Shown: piece by piece, positions 1 through 11,277 of the stretch | Position numbering within the stretch: position 1 is the stretch's first letter | Layout of the letters: the number at the start of each line of letters is the position of its first letter | DNA from: Channallabes apus | Taxonomy: Eukaryota > Chordata > Actinopteri > Siluriformes > Clariidae | Assembly: GCA_030522415.1 (NCBI GenBank) | Contig: CM060108.1 | Location: 36,483,756 to 36,547,755 of the forward strand | Length of the DNA stretch: 64,000 nt | Direction of reading: 5' to 3' | Program-made: the position numbers and the translations under genes | The notes under the pieces: model-generated | Seen by the model: only the letters and a program-made list of their open reading frames with translations | The model's database searches: none | What the model was told of the DNA's origin: nothing

Positions 1-2140
1 AGTCATCGACGGATTTCCGTCAATCACACTGTTCCGCCTGTCCTTAATGTTTAAAATTCACTTTTCATAATTTTAATGCTGTGTATATATAGGCTTACAT
101 GGGTCTTAAATTAAGGAAAGACAAAGTGTATTCAGCCTGCTGAGGAGGATGTGATCAAAGCCTGGAGTGGAGCGAATGCACATTCCTCTCTCCACTCTAA
201 GCGTTTTGTTATCACTCCGGTATGGATCCACTCCGGGTTTTGGTTTAGTTTTGAAGAACTACATGTCAGGCTACGGTATAACTATATTTAAGATAGCATG
301 GACACACTTAATGCAGGAAGGCTCCGATGTTTCGGAGATTGATAAAAGTGTAAAAAAATAAATAAATGGAGATGGGCTTGGCTTAGCGAAATTGGGGAGA
401 ATGGCAAGCCTTTTAGTTCGTGGACTAAAAAAAATCAAACATCCAGGTAGGTGTCTCTGCACAGTATGCCACAGGAAACGTCAATATGGCAATAATGGCA
501 AAACAAAGTGCGAGTTCGCCATCAGTCAGCAGCTAGTCACAATGCTGCCGTTCGTGCTCTAACAGTACACATGCTCCCTGTCTGGTGCGACAAGAACCAC
601 AACGGAGATTCACGCATCTGTGGCCGACCGTGTGCGCGATGTAAAAGTGCACCTATGTTGTTTCATAGCGGAGCATGACCTGTCGGTCACAGTCTCACAA
701 CCACAAGTTAATTTAATGCAATCAGTTGTCAAAGACAAGAGTGCACTTTCATGATTATGTCTAATGCACATGCCTACTACTTGCACACATGGCATTGCTG
801 TTTACTGGAAATCCGATTTGTCATCTAAGCTGAAAACGAAGATGTTTTCTTTAAGATACATAAAACATGCACTGAAAAAGCACTTTTTGGAATTTAATGG
901 TGGTGCTATTACTTTTTTCTGTTAATTATTAAGAGTTTCACAAAACATTGTTTGGTGTTATAAGATAAATAAAAACATGCACTGAAAAGATATGTGGTAC
1001 TGTAGATGGTTGATTATTTGTCAAGGTATTTTTTTTTCAAAGATTACAAATAGCTTTTAAAATATGCAAACTGGCAATATTAAAGCGGTTTAATTTCCCC
1101 TAAAGCTATTGGTCTCGACTATTTAAATAAAGTATTTGTTAAAGGAATATGGCTTGGCCTGAAAAAAGTTCAGTCAGAAGACTTTTTTTCACTTTAATCC
1201 CTGCAGTGAGAGTAGAGGAAGAGGCAGATTCAGAACCAGGGAGGGAGCCGGAGACAGCAGAACAAAGAGATGATATTGCCAGCACCAGCAAAGGGAGCAC
1301 AGTTTTTAGTTTAGATCTCATGTTTACATTTTATTGTATGTTGATGGCTTGACTGTAAACAACATAAACAATGCAATAAATTTATAAAAATATATATTTA
1401 TTGTCCCCCCTGCTGTTAAATGAAATTTGCGTTATTTTACGTTAACGTTACGTTATTACATTATTAACGTTGACAGAATAAAGTTTTATTTCTGGAATTG
1501 ATGCACGGGCTTCATCTTAGGCTTTTTTTTTTCTTTCGGTTCTTTCGTTTCTCAGCGCCGGACTGTTGATGTCTCTTTCCAGGACCAGGCCCGCGCCCAA
1601 TTATTATATTCAATTCAATTATTATAATTCTATTGGCCAAATACTGTAGGCAGCCGTAACAGAGGTGAGGGCGCGCGCGTCATCACGTCTGCTTAGCCGA
1701 CTCTGCGTTCACCGTAAACTTCAATATAGACGTTTATATTTTTGTTTATTTGTATATGTATGTTATTAATATACATTTTTTAGAGATTGTGTGTGCGTGC
1801 ACGGAGAGTTTATGTGGATAAGTTGATAAGTGTATGTTGTCAAAGTGTGGACATATAATTAGGGAAAATTTTTTTTAATTAAGGATGTCTTGAAACATAA
1901 TGCAATAACTCTACAGTATTTATTGGAACACGGTAAAGGTGTTAATGTTTCGTACATTCCTTAATTTGTCCTTTCGGTTTGTGTTTTATGTTTCACTGTT
2001 TTCAATAAACTGTACATACTGTAAAACGTATGGACAACAATGTTCCGGAAGCATTATTGAATATTCAATAAGGCACACACACAATTTAGTTGCAATAAAG
2101 GTTTATTAAATATATAATAAAGCAGGCCGTACTGTATATG
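1..2140. other. AT-rich stretch, no gene recognised
   Basis: I see no coding region that I can support here. Short open frames (for example 167-361 and 1149-1352 on the plus strand) have no recognisable domain. A 16-base string beginning AAACATGCACTG occurs at about 862 and again at about 972. A GTGCACGGAGAGTTTATG unit near 1797 recurs in the minisatellite at 3162-3240. It could be old, unrecognised repeat or unique intergenic DNA. Confidence 0.4.
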
Positions 2141-2148
2141 GCAAATGG

Positions 2149-2375
2149 TCACTCAAAATCTTTACAAAAGCAAGAGTATTCATTAATTATTATTTTTTTA
2201 GAAAAGAGAAAACTCAATCTTTTCTTTCTAAGAAGTTCGTTAATTATGTCTCTTATTTGCTTGTTGTTGTGGGCTGTGGGGTGGAATTTCCTCGCAACAG
2301 CATCGGAAAGTGCTTGAAGCAGAATTACCCCATCAGCGAAACCGGTTTGATAACTTCACACCAAGGATACAGTAG
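2149..2375 (-). CDS. possible terminal exon of unknown protein
   Basis: On the minus strand an open frame of roughly 65 codons ends with TGA at 2149-2151. A minus-strand AATAAA-type signal (TTTATT at about 2102-2107) lies some 45 bases downstream. The peptide is amphipathic and basic near its end (it contains ADGVILLQALSDAVARKF and INELLRKKRL), unlike random AT-rich translation. A weak acceptor-like AG precedes it near 2370. I do not recognise the family. It may be a host 3' exon or the last exon of a DNA transposon gene; the upstream exons were not found. Confidence 0.25.
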
Positions 2376-3161
2376 GTGAGAAGGGGGATTACAGTAACGG
2401 TTTCTGTGGGTCTTCACCAAGAGGTGATGTGGGTCGCGTTGTATTCAGCGAATAAACTAAAACAAAATCATGTTTGCTTCAGCATTGGAAACAATATTGT
2501 ATTAGGCCAACTTTATTTAAGATTAAAATAATAGTGGGTTAGGAACGTTATTCTTCATATAACTTAAATGGCTGAATGAAGTTAAATATACACAATAAAT
2601 TAATAATTGCGTTTGCTTTACATTTGAGCACTCGTGTAAATAGCTTTTTCATTGTATATACTACCATATCGTATATCTGTGTCTAATACTGGTTTATTCA
2701 TATTTTACGTTACATTCAGTTTGTAATTTACTTGCGATTGTACTTTTAAAATGTAACCTATACGTATGTATAAAGCATATTTAACTACTTCAGCAGTGAA
2801 TTAGAAACTTGGTCAGTCTGGCTTTTAGATAAAGTCCTTCAGAGCAAGCATTGTGTAAATATAATATATAAAAAATTATGTAATATAAAATAAAATAATA
2901 TAAAATAAATATATAACATAAATGGTTAATGATAGCAATAAAATCAGACTTAATAGTTGGATTTGATACTTTTCTTTTTATTTACTGTATAGACATCTTA
3001 TTATGCTTTCTCTGTTATTAATCTCTCTATATTCTCTAATTATGACTTGAATAAATCAGCTCACATCGGAGCGCGCACGGAGCGAGTACTGTAGTCTATA
3101 TATTTGTGTTTGTTGTTTTCCTGGGGGGTGGCGTGTTTATGTCTGCATTTTATCTATAAAT

Positions 3162-3240
3162 CGTGTGTGTGTGTGTGTGCACGGAGAGTTTATGTGCGTG
3201 CACGGAGAGTTTGTGTGTGTGCACACGGAGAGTTTATGAG
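3162..3240 (+). repeat. short minisatellite, GTGCACGGAGAGTTTATG unit
   Basis: Three imperfect copies of a roughly 24-27 base unit, (GTGTGT)GCACGGAGAGTTTATG, follow a GT run. The same unit appears once at about 1797-1815, so it is part of a dispersed local repeat. Confidence 0.7.
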
Positions 3241-3243
3241 TGT

Positions 3244-3360
3244 GCCCCTTTGATCTGCTGGGTATGGCGGGGCGTCGATTGCTGATCAGTGTAAAGTAGA
3301 GTACTTTACACACACTGATCAGCACTCGACGCCCCGCCGTACCCAGCAGATCAAAGGGGC
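3244..3360. repeat. 117-bp near-perfect inverted repeat (foldback)
   Basis: The left arm starts GCCCCTTTGATCTGCTGGG and the right arm ends with its complement CCCAGCAGATCAAAGGGGC. The arms are about 55 bases each and meet around 3301-3303 (GTAAAGTAGAGTACTTTAC), with only a few mismatches and a small asymmetry. As DNA it could extrude a cruciform; as RNA it would be a long hairpin. It may be a small foldback transposon, but no flanking duplication is obvious. Confidence 0.85.
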
Positions 3361-4156
3361 AGTTATCGGCTATGACACGTTGAAGGAGAACTTAATAGTT
3401 CTCAAAAATAGTGTAAATGTCTGCAACAGTCACTAACCATTAAAATGTTTTTTTTTGTAATTAAACATGAAAATATTAATTATATTTTCTTTATACATAT
3501 TTCCATTATATATAGGCCTATATATAATTTAAAACTATTTATTCATTTGTCTTTTATTTACTTACCAGCGAATGCTTTTTTAGGGCTCTAAAAACTACGA
3601 CAGTATGAGTGAGAATGGCACTTGCACCGGTCACACACACACACACACATGGCCGCTGTTGCCTTTAAACGGCGGTATACGCGGCGGGATGGTTATTCCG
3701 ATTTTGTAACCACTGTCTGATGTGTATTTGGTTCTTTCCAAATAGTTCAATATTACTTTTACAAAAATTAACAAAAGATTTTGTCAGTATCGCTGTGGAG
3801 TGTCATTGTGCTCTTTCACAAACTTCAGGCGTGCAGAAATGTTATTTTTATTAAGCACCATACTTGTTCAATGTTTTACTTACTGTTGACTCGTGCACAC
3901 AGATGTTAGCAAGTTCCAATGACGCCTTTAAATATTTGGCTGTCATTCGGGGTTGTCCTCATTGTGCTCTTCAGGTTATTTTTCATTCAGGTATGCTAAC
4001 ACCTTATTCCAATTAGCTTTTTTGAGGTCAGGATCCACATAATTTGTCCACTAGCACTATAAGATTTTTATGATCGTTCTCAAAAAACACATACAAGATC
4101 AGATTTTTATTGTGTTGTTCTATTATTTTAGCCACATTTTATTCGTAAATACTCTT
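3361..4156. other. intergenic, nothing recognised
   Basis: AT-rich sequence with a short CA run near 3633-3648. I see no supported gene or element before the hAT end at 4165. Confidence 0.4.
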
Positions 4157-4401
4157 GACTTGATCAGTGGTTCTCAAACATTTTCTGTCATTCCCCACTT
4201 AAGGGGGTGAGCGAATTTTCAAGCCACACTTGTCAACAAAATAACGAAATCGGCCAAGTTTACTGTTTATTGAAATATCAATTTCTAAACCAATAAGATC
4301 AAACAACACCAAGTTAAAAACATAAAATACACGTGCAATTGTTGTAAAAGGCTTACATTGTCACTTATCTTTGCATAATTGACCCCATGTTTATTAGCTG
4401 C

Positions 4402-5180
4402 TCAGCAATCGTTTGTAGTTTTTTTGCACTGGCCAATTCTGCATGCAACTTTGAATGAAGCCATTTGTGCTTTGCTGTCCACTGATTCAGATTTTACCAT
4501 GTGATTATCCTGCTGTCTGTATTCTGCCAGCTTTCTTTGAAAGAAGTCGAGTGGATTATTAACGTGACTGGAGTGTGTTGTCTCTAAGTGTCTTCCTAAT
4601 TTGTTGGGTCTCATGCGGTCTGCTGTCAGCGGTATAAGACACAAAACACACACGGGTCTCTCTTCTGCCCCCACCATCCCCACCATGAATCCAAGCTCAA
4701 GATAGGCTTCATTAGGGGTGGGTGATATAACCAAAATCTTCTATCACGGTAGAAGCAATTTTCTACCTCGATAACGATATAGATCACAATATAGCAATTT
4801 GTATCTGAAAACGCATAAATAAAAATTAAAACACAAAGAAACAGTTTTACATAATGTAATTTTATTTAAACTGTGAATTGCTGAGATTTGCCGCATTTTT
4901 TTACTTTGGCCATATTCGTTTGGAAGCTTGGATTTCAGATGATAGAAAAGGTTTGACGTGTTTCCACCACTTGTTAAAACAGTGCACTTGCATACCTTGC
5001 AAATCACGTTCTTCTCACTCGTATCACTTTTCTTATATCCAAACTAATTCCACACCACAGACGATGCACCTTTTTTCTTTACAATCTCCTCGTTGTTGGT
5101 TTTGTCACATGTAAGCAAACTCACTGCTGCTGCACCGTCTTCTTCCATTGTCGAAGTGTATGTGAAGCCAAACACATCAA
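4402..5180 (-). pseudogene. BED zinc-finger / hAT N-terminal relic (outer copy)
   Basis: Read on the minus strand, pieces at about 5180-5044, 5007-4880 and 4734-4402 give a BED-like finger and then a second motif. The finger has CKVCKC followed by FYHLKSK and NEYGQSKKMRQ. The second segment has MRPNKLGRHLETTH and PLDFFQRKLAEY. Such segments are known at the N-terminus of ZBED5/SCAND3-type hAT-derived proteins. The dimerisation and RNase-H-like catalytic parts are absent. Frames are interrupted by stops or introns, so I treat it as a relic. Confidence 0.6.
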
Positions 5181-5385
5181 AAGTAGAACGAAACCGTGGC
5201 ACCTGATTGAACCAAATATCTGCGCAAATACAGCGCAGCGCAACTATCTGGATAGCGCAATGATGATCTGGTTTATTCCCGCAGCCCGGTGGATCGCGCA
5301 TCGCCGCTCGAATCACAAACCTGCGCGACCAACTGTGTTTTATTTAAAAACAATTTATTTAAAATGTCAGGACTGTTTAATATTG

Positions 5386-5585
5386 TCCCCTTTCAAGGCT
5401 ACACTCGATGCTGCGTGAAACGCTATGGGAACTATCTTGTCGCATTGCCGGCTGTGAAGCATGTGTGCAAAAACGCCAGTATCTGGCTATATATAACCTC
5501 GGTCAGGTGACGTCATCTGATTAGATCCAGGTGGAGGTTATAAATACCGGTGAGCCGGCAACGACCTTCAGATCATTTGTCTTCA
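5386..5585 (+). repeat. DIRS left inverted terminal repeat
   Basis: From about 5411 (GATGCTGCGTGAAACGC) onward this is the reverse complement of the right repeat at 10361-10530. The outermost 25 bases are specific to the left end and recur, complemented, in the internal region at 10240-10268. A segment of roughly 25 bases near 5518-5545 is absent from the right repeat. TATATATAACC near 5490 could be a promoter element. Confidence 0.88.
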
Positions 5586-5686
5586 TGCTGACTTGTGATC
5601 GCGTCTGTGCAGCAAGCATTTAAAAAAAAAAAAAAAGCCATTCTAAACAGAGAAAAAAGAAAAGAAAAAAAACCTCACCAGATATA

Positions 5687-6918
5687 ATGGCCGAGTTTAG
5701 TGTTTCATGCCCGTGCGGTAACCGTCTTTCTCAAGACGATAGTCATAACCTCTGTTTTAAATGTTTGGGTGAAAGCCACGCTCTCCTTGGACTTGAAGGA
5801 GAGTGTGAGCACTGTGATAATCTCCAGATGAAGGTGCTACGAGCGCGTCTCGCGTTCTTTAGGGAGCCACGAGCTGCTCTGCACTCCTGGGGCTCACAGG
5901 TTGATTTGGCCGAGGCACGAGAGACGGAGCCCCTCCTTTCTCTCGCCTCCTCCCCGGATCACGCTCTCTCTCCCTCCACTTCGCGAGCGCACTTAGGTGC
6001 TTCTCGGGAGTGTTTGGGAGAGACTCACTCTCTTGCTTCTGTAGATATGGATGTAGCTACCTCAGAACGATCCTCTAGAGATGATAAAGAGTATGAGGAG
6101 TTAATGGAGGTTATAACACGCGCAGTCGAACGTTTACACATTGACTGGCCACAGGAGCAAGCTCACCCAAAACTCTCGAAACTAGATGACAGATTTCTGT
6201 CGGGTGGCCAGGAGATGGCGCCACAACGCCGCTCTCTCCCTTTCTTTGATGATCTCCACAACGAGTTATCTCGTTCATGGAGACGTCCTTTTTCTTCCCG
6301 TATCTTTGTACCTTCGACTTCATTTTATTCGAACATCGTTGATGCAAAGGCACGAGGTTATGTGATGATGCCCCAGATTGAGGAGACGCTCGCGGGCTAT
6401 CTCGCTCCTGGAACATCATCCTCATTAAAAAAGCCGACCCTTCCCTCCAAGGCATGTAGAACTTCTTCTACCCTGGTAGGGAAGGCGTTCCAAGCAGCTG
6501 GTCAGGCCGGCGCTTCCTTGCACACCATGGCGGTTTTGCAGGCGTATCAGGCTGACCTGCTGAATGATCTGAGCACGAGCGGCAATATGAATCAGGAAGC
6601 ATTCATAGAATTACGCCGGGCTACTGATCTGTCCCTGTGTGCGACGAAACAGACAGCCGTTCTATGGCCTCCCTGGTGTCTGCAGAGAGGCACCTTTGGC
6701 TAAATCTAACTGGCATTAAGGACAAAGATCGGGCATTCCTTCTCGATGCTCCCATCTCACCCTCAGGCCTATTTGGCGAAGCAGTTAATACCGTCGCCAC
6801 CAGATTTAGAGAGGCCAGTCTTTATGAACAAGCTTTTGGGAAATTTCTCCCACGCCGTGCCCAGGTGTCGAGGCCATCAGCCACCCAACCTCGACCCGAT
6901 CTGAATCTTGCTAGATGA
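5687..6918 (+). pseudogene. gag: DIRS gag-like ORF, frameshifted
   Basis: The first frame (5687-6703, 338 codons) begins with ATG. Its cysteine/histidine-rich start (CPCGNRL, CFKCLGESH, CEHCDNL) resembles a zinc-binding module of vertebrate DIRS gag proteins. Near 6640-6660 the homologous frame moves: the peptide continues in another frame as SMASLVSAERHLWLNL and runs to a stop after 6918 (LPRRAQ region). A small indel therefore breaks this gene. The product would bind element RNA in the particle. It lies about 100 bases inside the left terminal repeat. Confidence 0.8.
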
Positions 6919-7063
6919 GAGGCACAGAAGGAAAGCGTCAGTAGCCGCGCACCCCCCGTAAGGACTGGGGTACGGCTCGGCGCCCCCCTCAGACCGCCCC
7001 CAAGAGAATAGACCGCTCTGTCTTCTTTGCGAAGAAGCGTTCCTGAGAGCAGAGCTCAGGACC

Positions 7064-8194
7064 GTGGGGGTGACCCCCCCTGGGGACGAGCATATAGGAG
7101 CATGGCTCCCCGGGCACCCCCAGGAGATCAATGTTCAGTTTCCACCACCTTTGGTGTTTCGGACAACACCGGTCTCCAACGACACGTTAGTCCTTCGGTC
7201 GCATCCTGCTATATTCCAGGACACCGAACCACTAACACCCTCCAGCACAGTAGAAGTACTTGCACCCCTTTCGGAGAAGCTGGCAGCGTGGAAGCTACTG
7301 CCAGGCATATCTCCCTGGGTTTTAAAGACTGTAGAGAAAGGATACAGGATCCAGGTTGCATATCTCCCTCCGCGTTTCAACGGCGTGATCTCCACTTCCG
7401 TGATACCGGAAAGGGCGCATTTTCTGACTTCCGAACTCCAGAAACTACTGCAGAAGGGAGCCATAGAACAGGCTCCTCCTCCAGATATGGAGTCAGGTTA
7501 CTACAGTCGGTACTTCCTGGTCCCCAAAAAGGACGGGGGTCTGCGTCCAATTCTGGGTCTTCGCGGTTTGAACCGCTATCTCAAAAAATGCAACTTCAAA
7601 ATGTTGACCATAAAAACTATTGTTTCACAAATCCAACCACAGGATTGGTTTGTGACAGTAGATTTAAAGGACGAATATTTCCACATAGAAATTTTGCCAC
7701 AGCACAGAAAGTTCCTGAGGTTCGCTTTTGGGGGAAAAGCCTACCAATTTCGGGTTCTTCCATTCGGTCTAGCCCTATCACCCCGCACATACACAAAATG
7801 CATGGATGCAGTTCTGGCTCCCTTGAGACTCCAGGGCATCCGCATTCTGAATTACATGGACGACTGGCTACTCCTGGCCCAGTCTCAGCAGCTAGCACTT
7901 CGACACCGGGATGTCGTCCTAGCTCATCTTCATTCGCTGGGATTGAGACTCAACGCCACGAAAAGCGTTCTCTTTCCGGCGCAGATGACAACCTACTTGG
8001 GCGTCAGGTGGAATTCGATCGCTATGCAGGCACATCTGTCTCCTGCTCGTGTCGAATCCATAAACAACGCTCTGAAGGAAATCAGGCTGGACCAAGAAGT
8101 GACTGTACATCACTTACAAAAATGTTTATGCCTCATGGCAGCTGCATCCACGGTGATACCTTTGGGTCTCCTGCACATTTTCAGCTGTGGTTAA
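7064..8194 (+). CDS. pol: DIRS reverse transcriptase domain
   Basis: The frame encodes an RT. FLVPKKDGGLRPILGLRGLN is finger motif 1, DWFVTVDLKDEYFHI carries the first catalytic Asp, LPFGLALSPRTYTK is the conserved middle motif, and YMDDWLLL (about residues 264-271) carries the catalytic pair. The frame closes early at 8194, in the thumb region, after LLHIFSCG. The homologous continuation is in the next frame, starting about 8190, so the RT and RNase H were separated by a small deletion around 8175-8185. The start given is a GTG; the true upstream start is unclear. Confidence 0.9.
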   Translation: MGVTPPGDEHIGAWLPGHPQEINVQFPPPLVFRTTPVSNDTLVLRSHPAIFQDTEPLTPSSTVEVLAPLSEKLAAWKLLPGISPWVLKTVEKGYRIQVAYLPPRFNGVISTSVIPERAHFLTSELQKLLQKGAIEQAPPPDMESGYYSRYFLVPKKDGGLRPILGLRGLNRYLKKCNFKMLTIKTIVSQIQPQDWFVTVDLKDEYFHIEILPQHRKFLRFAFGGKAYQFRVLPFGLALSPRTYTKCMDAVLAPLRLQGIRILNYMDDWLLLAQSQQLALRHRDVVLAHLHSLGLRLNATKSVLFPAQMTTYLGVRWNSIAMQAHLSPARVESINNALKEIRLDQEVTVHHLQKCLCLMAAASTVIPLGLLHIFSCG

Positions 8195-10137
8195 GAGCCA
8201 GGGGAGTTCACATGAGAACAAATCCCCGAAGGCGGATAAGGGTTACGCGCAAAGGACTTCGTACCCTTTCTATGTGGTTCAGACCCCGGTTTCTCACCTT
8301 AGGTCCCACTCTAGGTCCGTCTTGTCGTCGCAAAATGCTAACGACAGACGCTTCCCTTACCGGCTGGGACGCGGTCTTGGATGGCCGTCCAGCCCAAGGG
8401 GTCTGGAGAGGCCACCTTTTCGCATGGCACATCAATTGCCTCGAAATGATGGCTCTATTTTTAGCTCTACAGCATTTCCTCCAGCAGCTGAGAGGCTATC
8501 ATGTCCTAGTGCGGGTGGACAGCACATCAGTAGTCTCCTACATAAATCGCCAGGGCGGCCTGCGTTCGCGACGCTTGAACCAGCTAGAACATCAGGTTCT
8601 GCTCTGGGCTCAGGACAAGTTCCTGTCCCTCAGGGCAATTCACATTCCAGGATACAGGAATGTGGGAGCAGACTTTCTGTCCAGACAAGCTGTAAATCAC
8701 GGGGAATGGAAACTCCACCCCGAAGTAGTCACTCAAATCTGGGAGAGATTCTCTACAGCAGAGGTGGACCTCTTCGCCTCACAGGAGACTGCACAATGTC
8801 CCCTCTACTACTCTCTGACTCATCCAGCTCCCCTGGGTCTGGACGCGATGGCCCATACGTGGCCCAATTTACGCCTCTATGCATACCATCCGGTAGCTCT
8901 GCTCCCGGGAGTCCAGGGTCCGTCAACACGGTTTGCGCCTCTTATTGATAGCACCCCGTTGGCCGGCCCGAGTATGGTTCTCAGAGATAATATCGCTCCT
9001 CGATGGCTCACCTTGGATAATTCCAGTGAGGAGGGATCTTCTATCTCAGGCGCAGGGGACAATATTTCATCCCCGGCCCAAGCTCTGGAACCTTCTCGCT
9101 TGGCCCCTGAACGGGACCAATTGAGTCAAGCCGGCCTTTCAAGCGGCGTAATTGACACCATCCTAAGTGCTAGGGCTCCCTCCACTAGAAGGATTTATGC
9201 CTTCAAATGGAAGGTATTCGAGAGCTGGTGCATGGCAAAGCAGGTGGTCCACTGCCAAATCGTTTCAGTGCTGGAATTCCTGCAAGAGAAATTGTCCTCG
9301 GGCTTGTGCCCTAGTACCCTCAGAACGTACGTGGCCGCTATTTCAGCCTACCACGTTCTGACTGAAGGGGTTACTGTGGGAAATCACCCTTTAGTTGCCT
9401 GTTTCATTCGTGGAGCTAAACGGTTGAGGCCACCCACTAGAGTCACGGCTCCTTCGTGGGATTTATCTATCGTGCTCGAAGGTCTAATCGACACTCCTTT
9501 TGAACCGCTAGAATCAGCGCCTGACAAGCTTCTGACTCTCAAGATGGTTTTTCTTATGGCCATTACCTCTCTAAAGAGGATCGGAGACCTGCGTGCATTG
9601 TCAGTCTCCCCATCTTGCCTGGACTTTGCCCCTGGGCTAGTCAAGGCCATTCTGCATCCTCACCCAAACTATCTACCGAAAGTTCCTTTCTCAACCATGC
9701 ACCCTGTCGTCCTGGAAGCCTTCTGTCCTCCGCCCTTTGCGGATTCGGAGCAGGAGAAACTTCACCTACTGTTCCCAGTACGTGCTCTTCAGGCTTATGT
9801 CCACCGCACCAACCAGTGGCGTAAGTCAGAGCAACTCTTTATATGTTATGGAGGCCGCAACCGGGGGGCGGCCGCCACCACACATACTCTGTCACACTGG
9901 GTGAGAGATGCTATTGCCCTCTCCTACGAGGCGCGTGGACTCACTTCGCCTCTAGGAGTCAGGACTCATTCAACCAGAGGGGTCGCCTCATCTATTGCTC
10001 TTGCAAGAGGTACTCCCCTGCAACAAGTGTGTGACGCGGCGGGTTGGTCCTCTCCGCACACATTTGTAAGATTTTATAGTCTGGATGTCCATGCCACTTC
10101 GGGCTCACAAGTCCTCGAGTCAGCTTCCCAGACATGA
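8187..10137 (+). CDS. pol: DIRS RNase H, methyltransferase-like and tyrosine recombinase
   Basis: This is part of a long open frame that starts at 7027; its first 1.1 kb is non-coding shadow of the RT frame. Domains in order: RNase H (MLTTDASLTGW, then INCLEMMAL and HIPGYRNVGADFLSR); a DAM-methyltransferase-like segment (AEVDLFASQETAQCP, LGLDAMAHTWP); then the tyrosine recombinase. The recombinase shows the catalytic Arg region RIGDLRAL (about residues 851-858 of the frame), HSTR (about 981-984), the GWSS box and the nucleophile Tyr in RFYSLDV (about 1017). It would integrate the circular cDNA. The catalytic residues look intact, so decay has mainly hit the gag and RT junctions. Confidence 0.9.
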
Positions 10138-10209
10138 ATCTGAGACCTTCTCGGTCTTGTGCGCACACGCTACACAACCTTGGGGTCCAGACACCTGTAG
10201 TGTGGCGGC

Positions 10210-10335
10210 GTTGGTATTCTTGTTCCCATAGCGTTTCACGCAGCATCGAGTGTAGCCTCGAAAGGGAACGTCTCGGGTTACTTTTTGCTGTAACCCTGTT
10301 CCCTGAAAGGCGGGAACGAGATGCTGCATCCGAAT
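10210..10335 (+). repeat. DIRS internal complementary region
   Basis: The first half (CAGCATCGAGTGTAGCC, about 10240-10268) complements the left end of the element. The second half (CGTCTCGGGTTACTT to CGAGATGCTGC, about 10269-10325) complements the right end, including the piece now displaced to 22284-22303. This region serves as the splint joining the two termini during circle formation. It overlaps the region just after the recombinase stop codon. Confidence 0.9.
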
Positions 10336-10360
10336 GCCGCACTACCACGTGACCGGACGT

Positions 10361-10549
10361 CCATTCAGACAAATTAATCTGAAGGTCGTTGCCGGCTCAC
10401 CGGTATTTATGACGTCACCTGACCGAGGTTATATATAGCCAGATATTGGTGTTTTTGCACACATGCTTCACAGCCGGCAATGCGACAAGATAGTTCCCAT
10501 AGCGTTTCACGCAGCATCTCGTTCCCGCCTTTCAGGGAACAGGGTTACA
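10361..10549 (+). repeat. DIRS right inverted terminal repeat, proximal part
   Basis: Inverted copy of 5411-5585. Its last ~20 bases are missing here and reappear at 22284-22303 on the far side of the inserted CACTG-ended element. The breakpoint is placed by comparing with the internal complementary region. Confidence 0.9.
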
Positions 10550-11277
10550 CACTGTAAAAAAAAAAAAAAGCGTAAAAAAACGGTCAAATGACTAGCAGCA
10601 GTGGCTGCCAAACAAAAACCGTAAAATTAAGGTAAAATACACTAGTTCATATTATGCTCAAAAACATTAAATTTACAGAAATTGTTATTTTATCTTTTAC
10701 AGAGAAACACCGTTATTTTACAGATTTTTCCTACATTTATACAATTGAACACTTTCATTAAACGAGCAGCACTAGAAGTTTAGCAGTGAAACACCATTAT
10801 TTTACAGATTTTTGCTAAATTTATACGATTGAAGACCTTCAATAAAGCAACAGCACTATATGTTTAGCAGTGAAACACCATTATTTTACAGATTTCCCAA
10901 AATGTATACGATTTAACACATTCATTAAAACAGCACTAGACGTGTAGCAGCAAAATGTTTTTATTTTACAGTTTTTTCCAAAATTATTACAATCAAACAC
11001 CTTCAATAAAGCAAAAGCATTAGGCATTTAGCAGGAAACACTGTTATTTACAGATTTTTCATAAATTGAAGATCAAACAAAGCAATAACACAAAACCCTG
11101 GATATTTTACTTTTTTTCATAAATTCCTATGAATACACATGTTCAATAAAGTGTTAACACAAACTCAAGATTACAATATTTGTATAAAAATAAAAATAAA
11201 AGTAAACAGTCTGTATAACTGTGACACAGTATAGTACAGGTCTGATGCAAAATACAGTAAAAAAGTTCAGTTTTATA

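Noticed and set aside
7027..8186. First third of the long plus-strand frame starting at 7027 as a separate protein
   Set aside because: This stretch overlaps the RT frame, which carries all the conserved motifs. Its own translation is low-complexity and without domain features.
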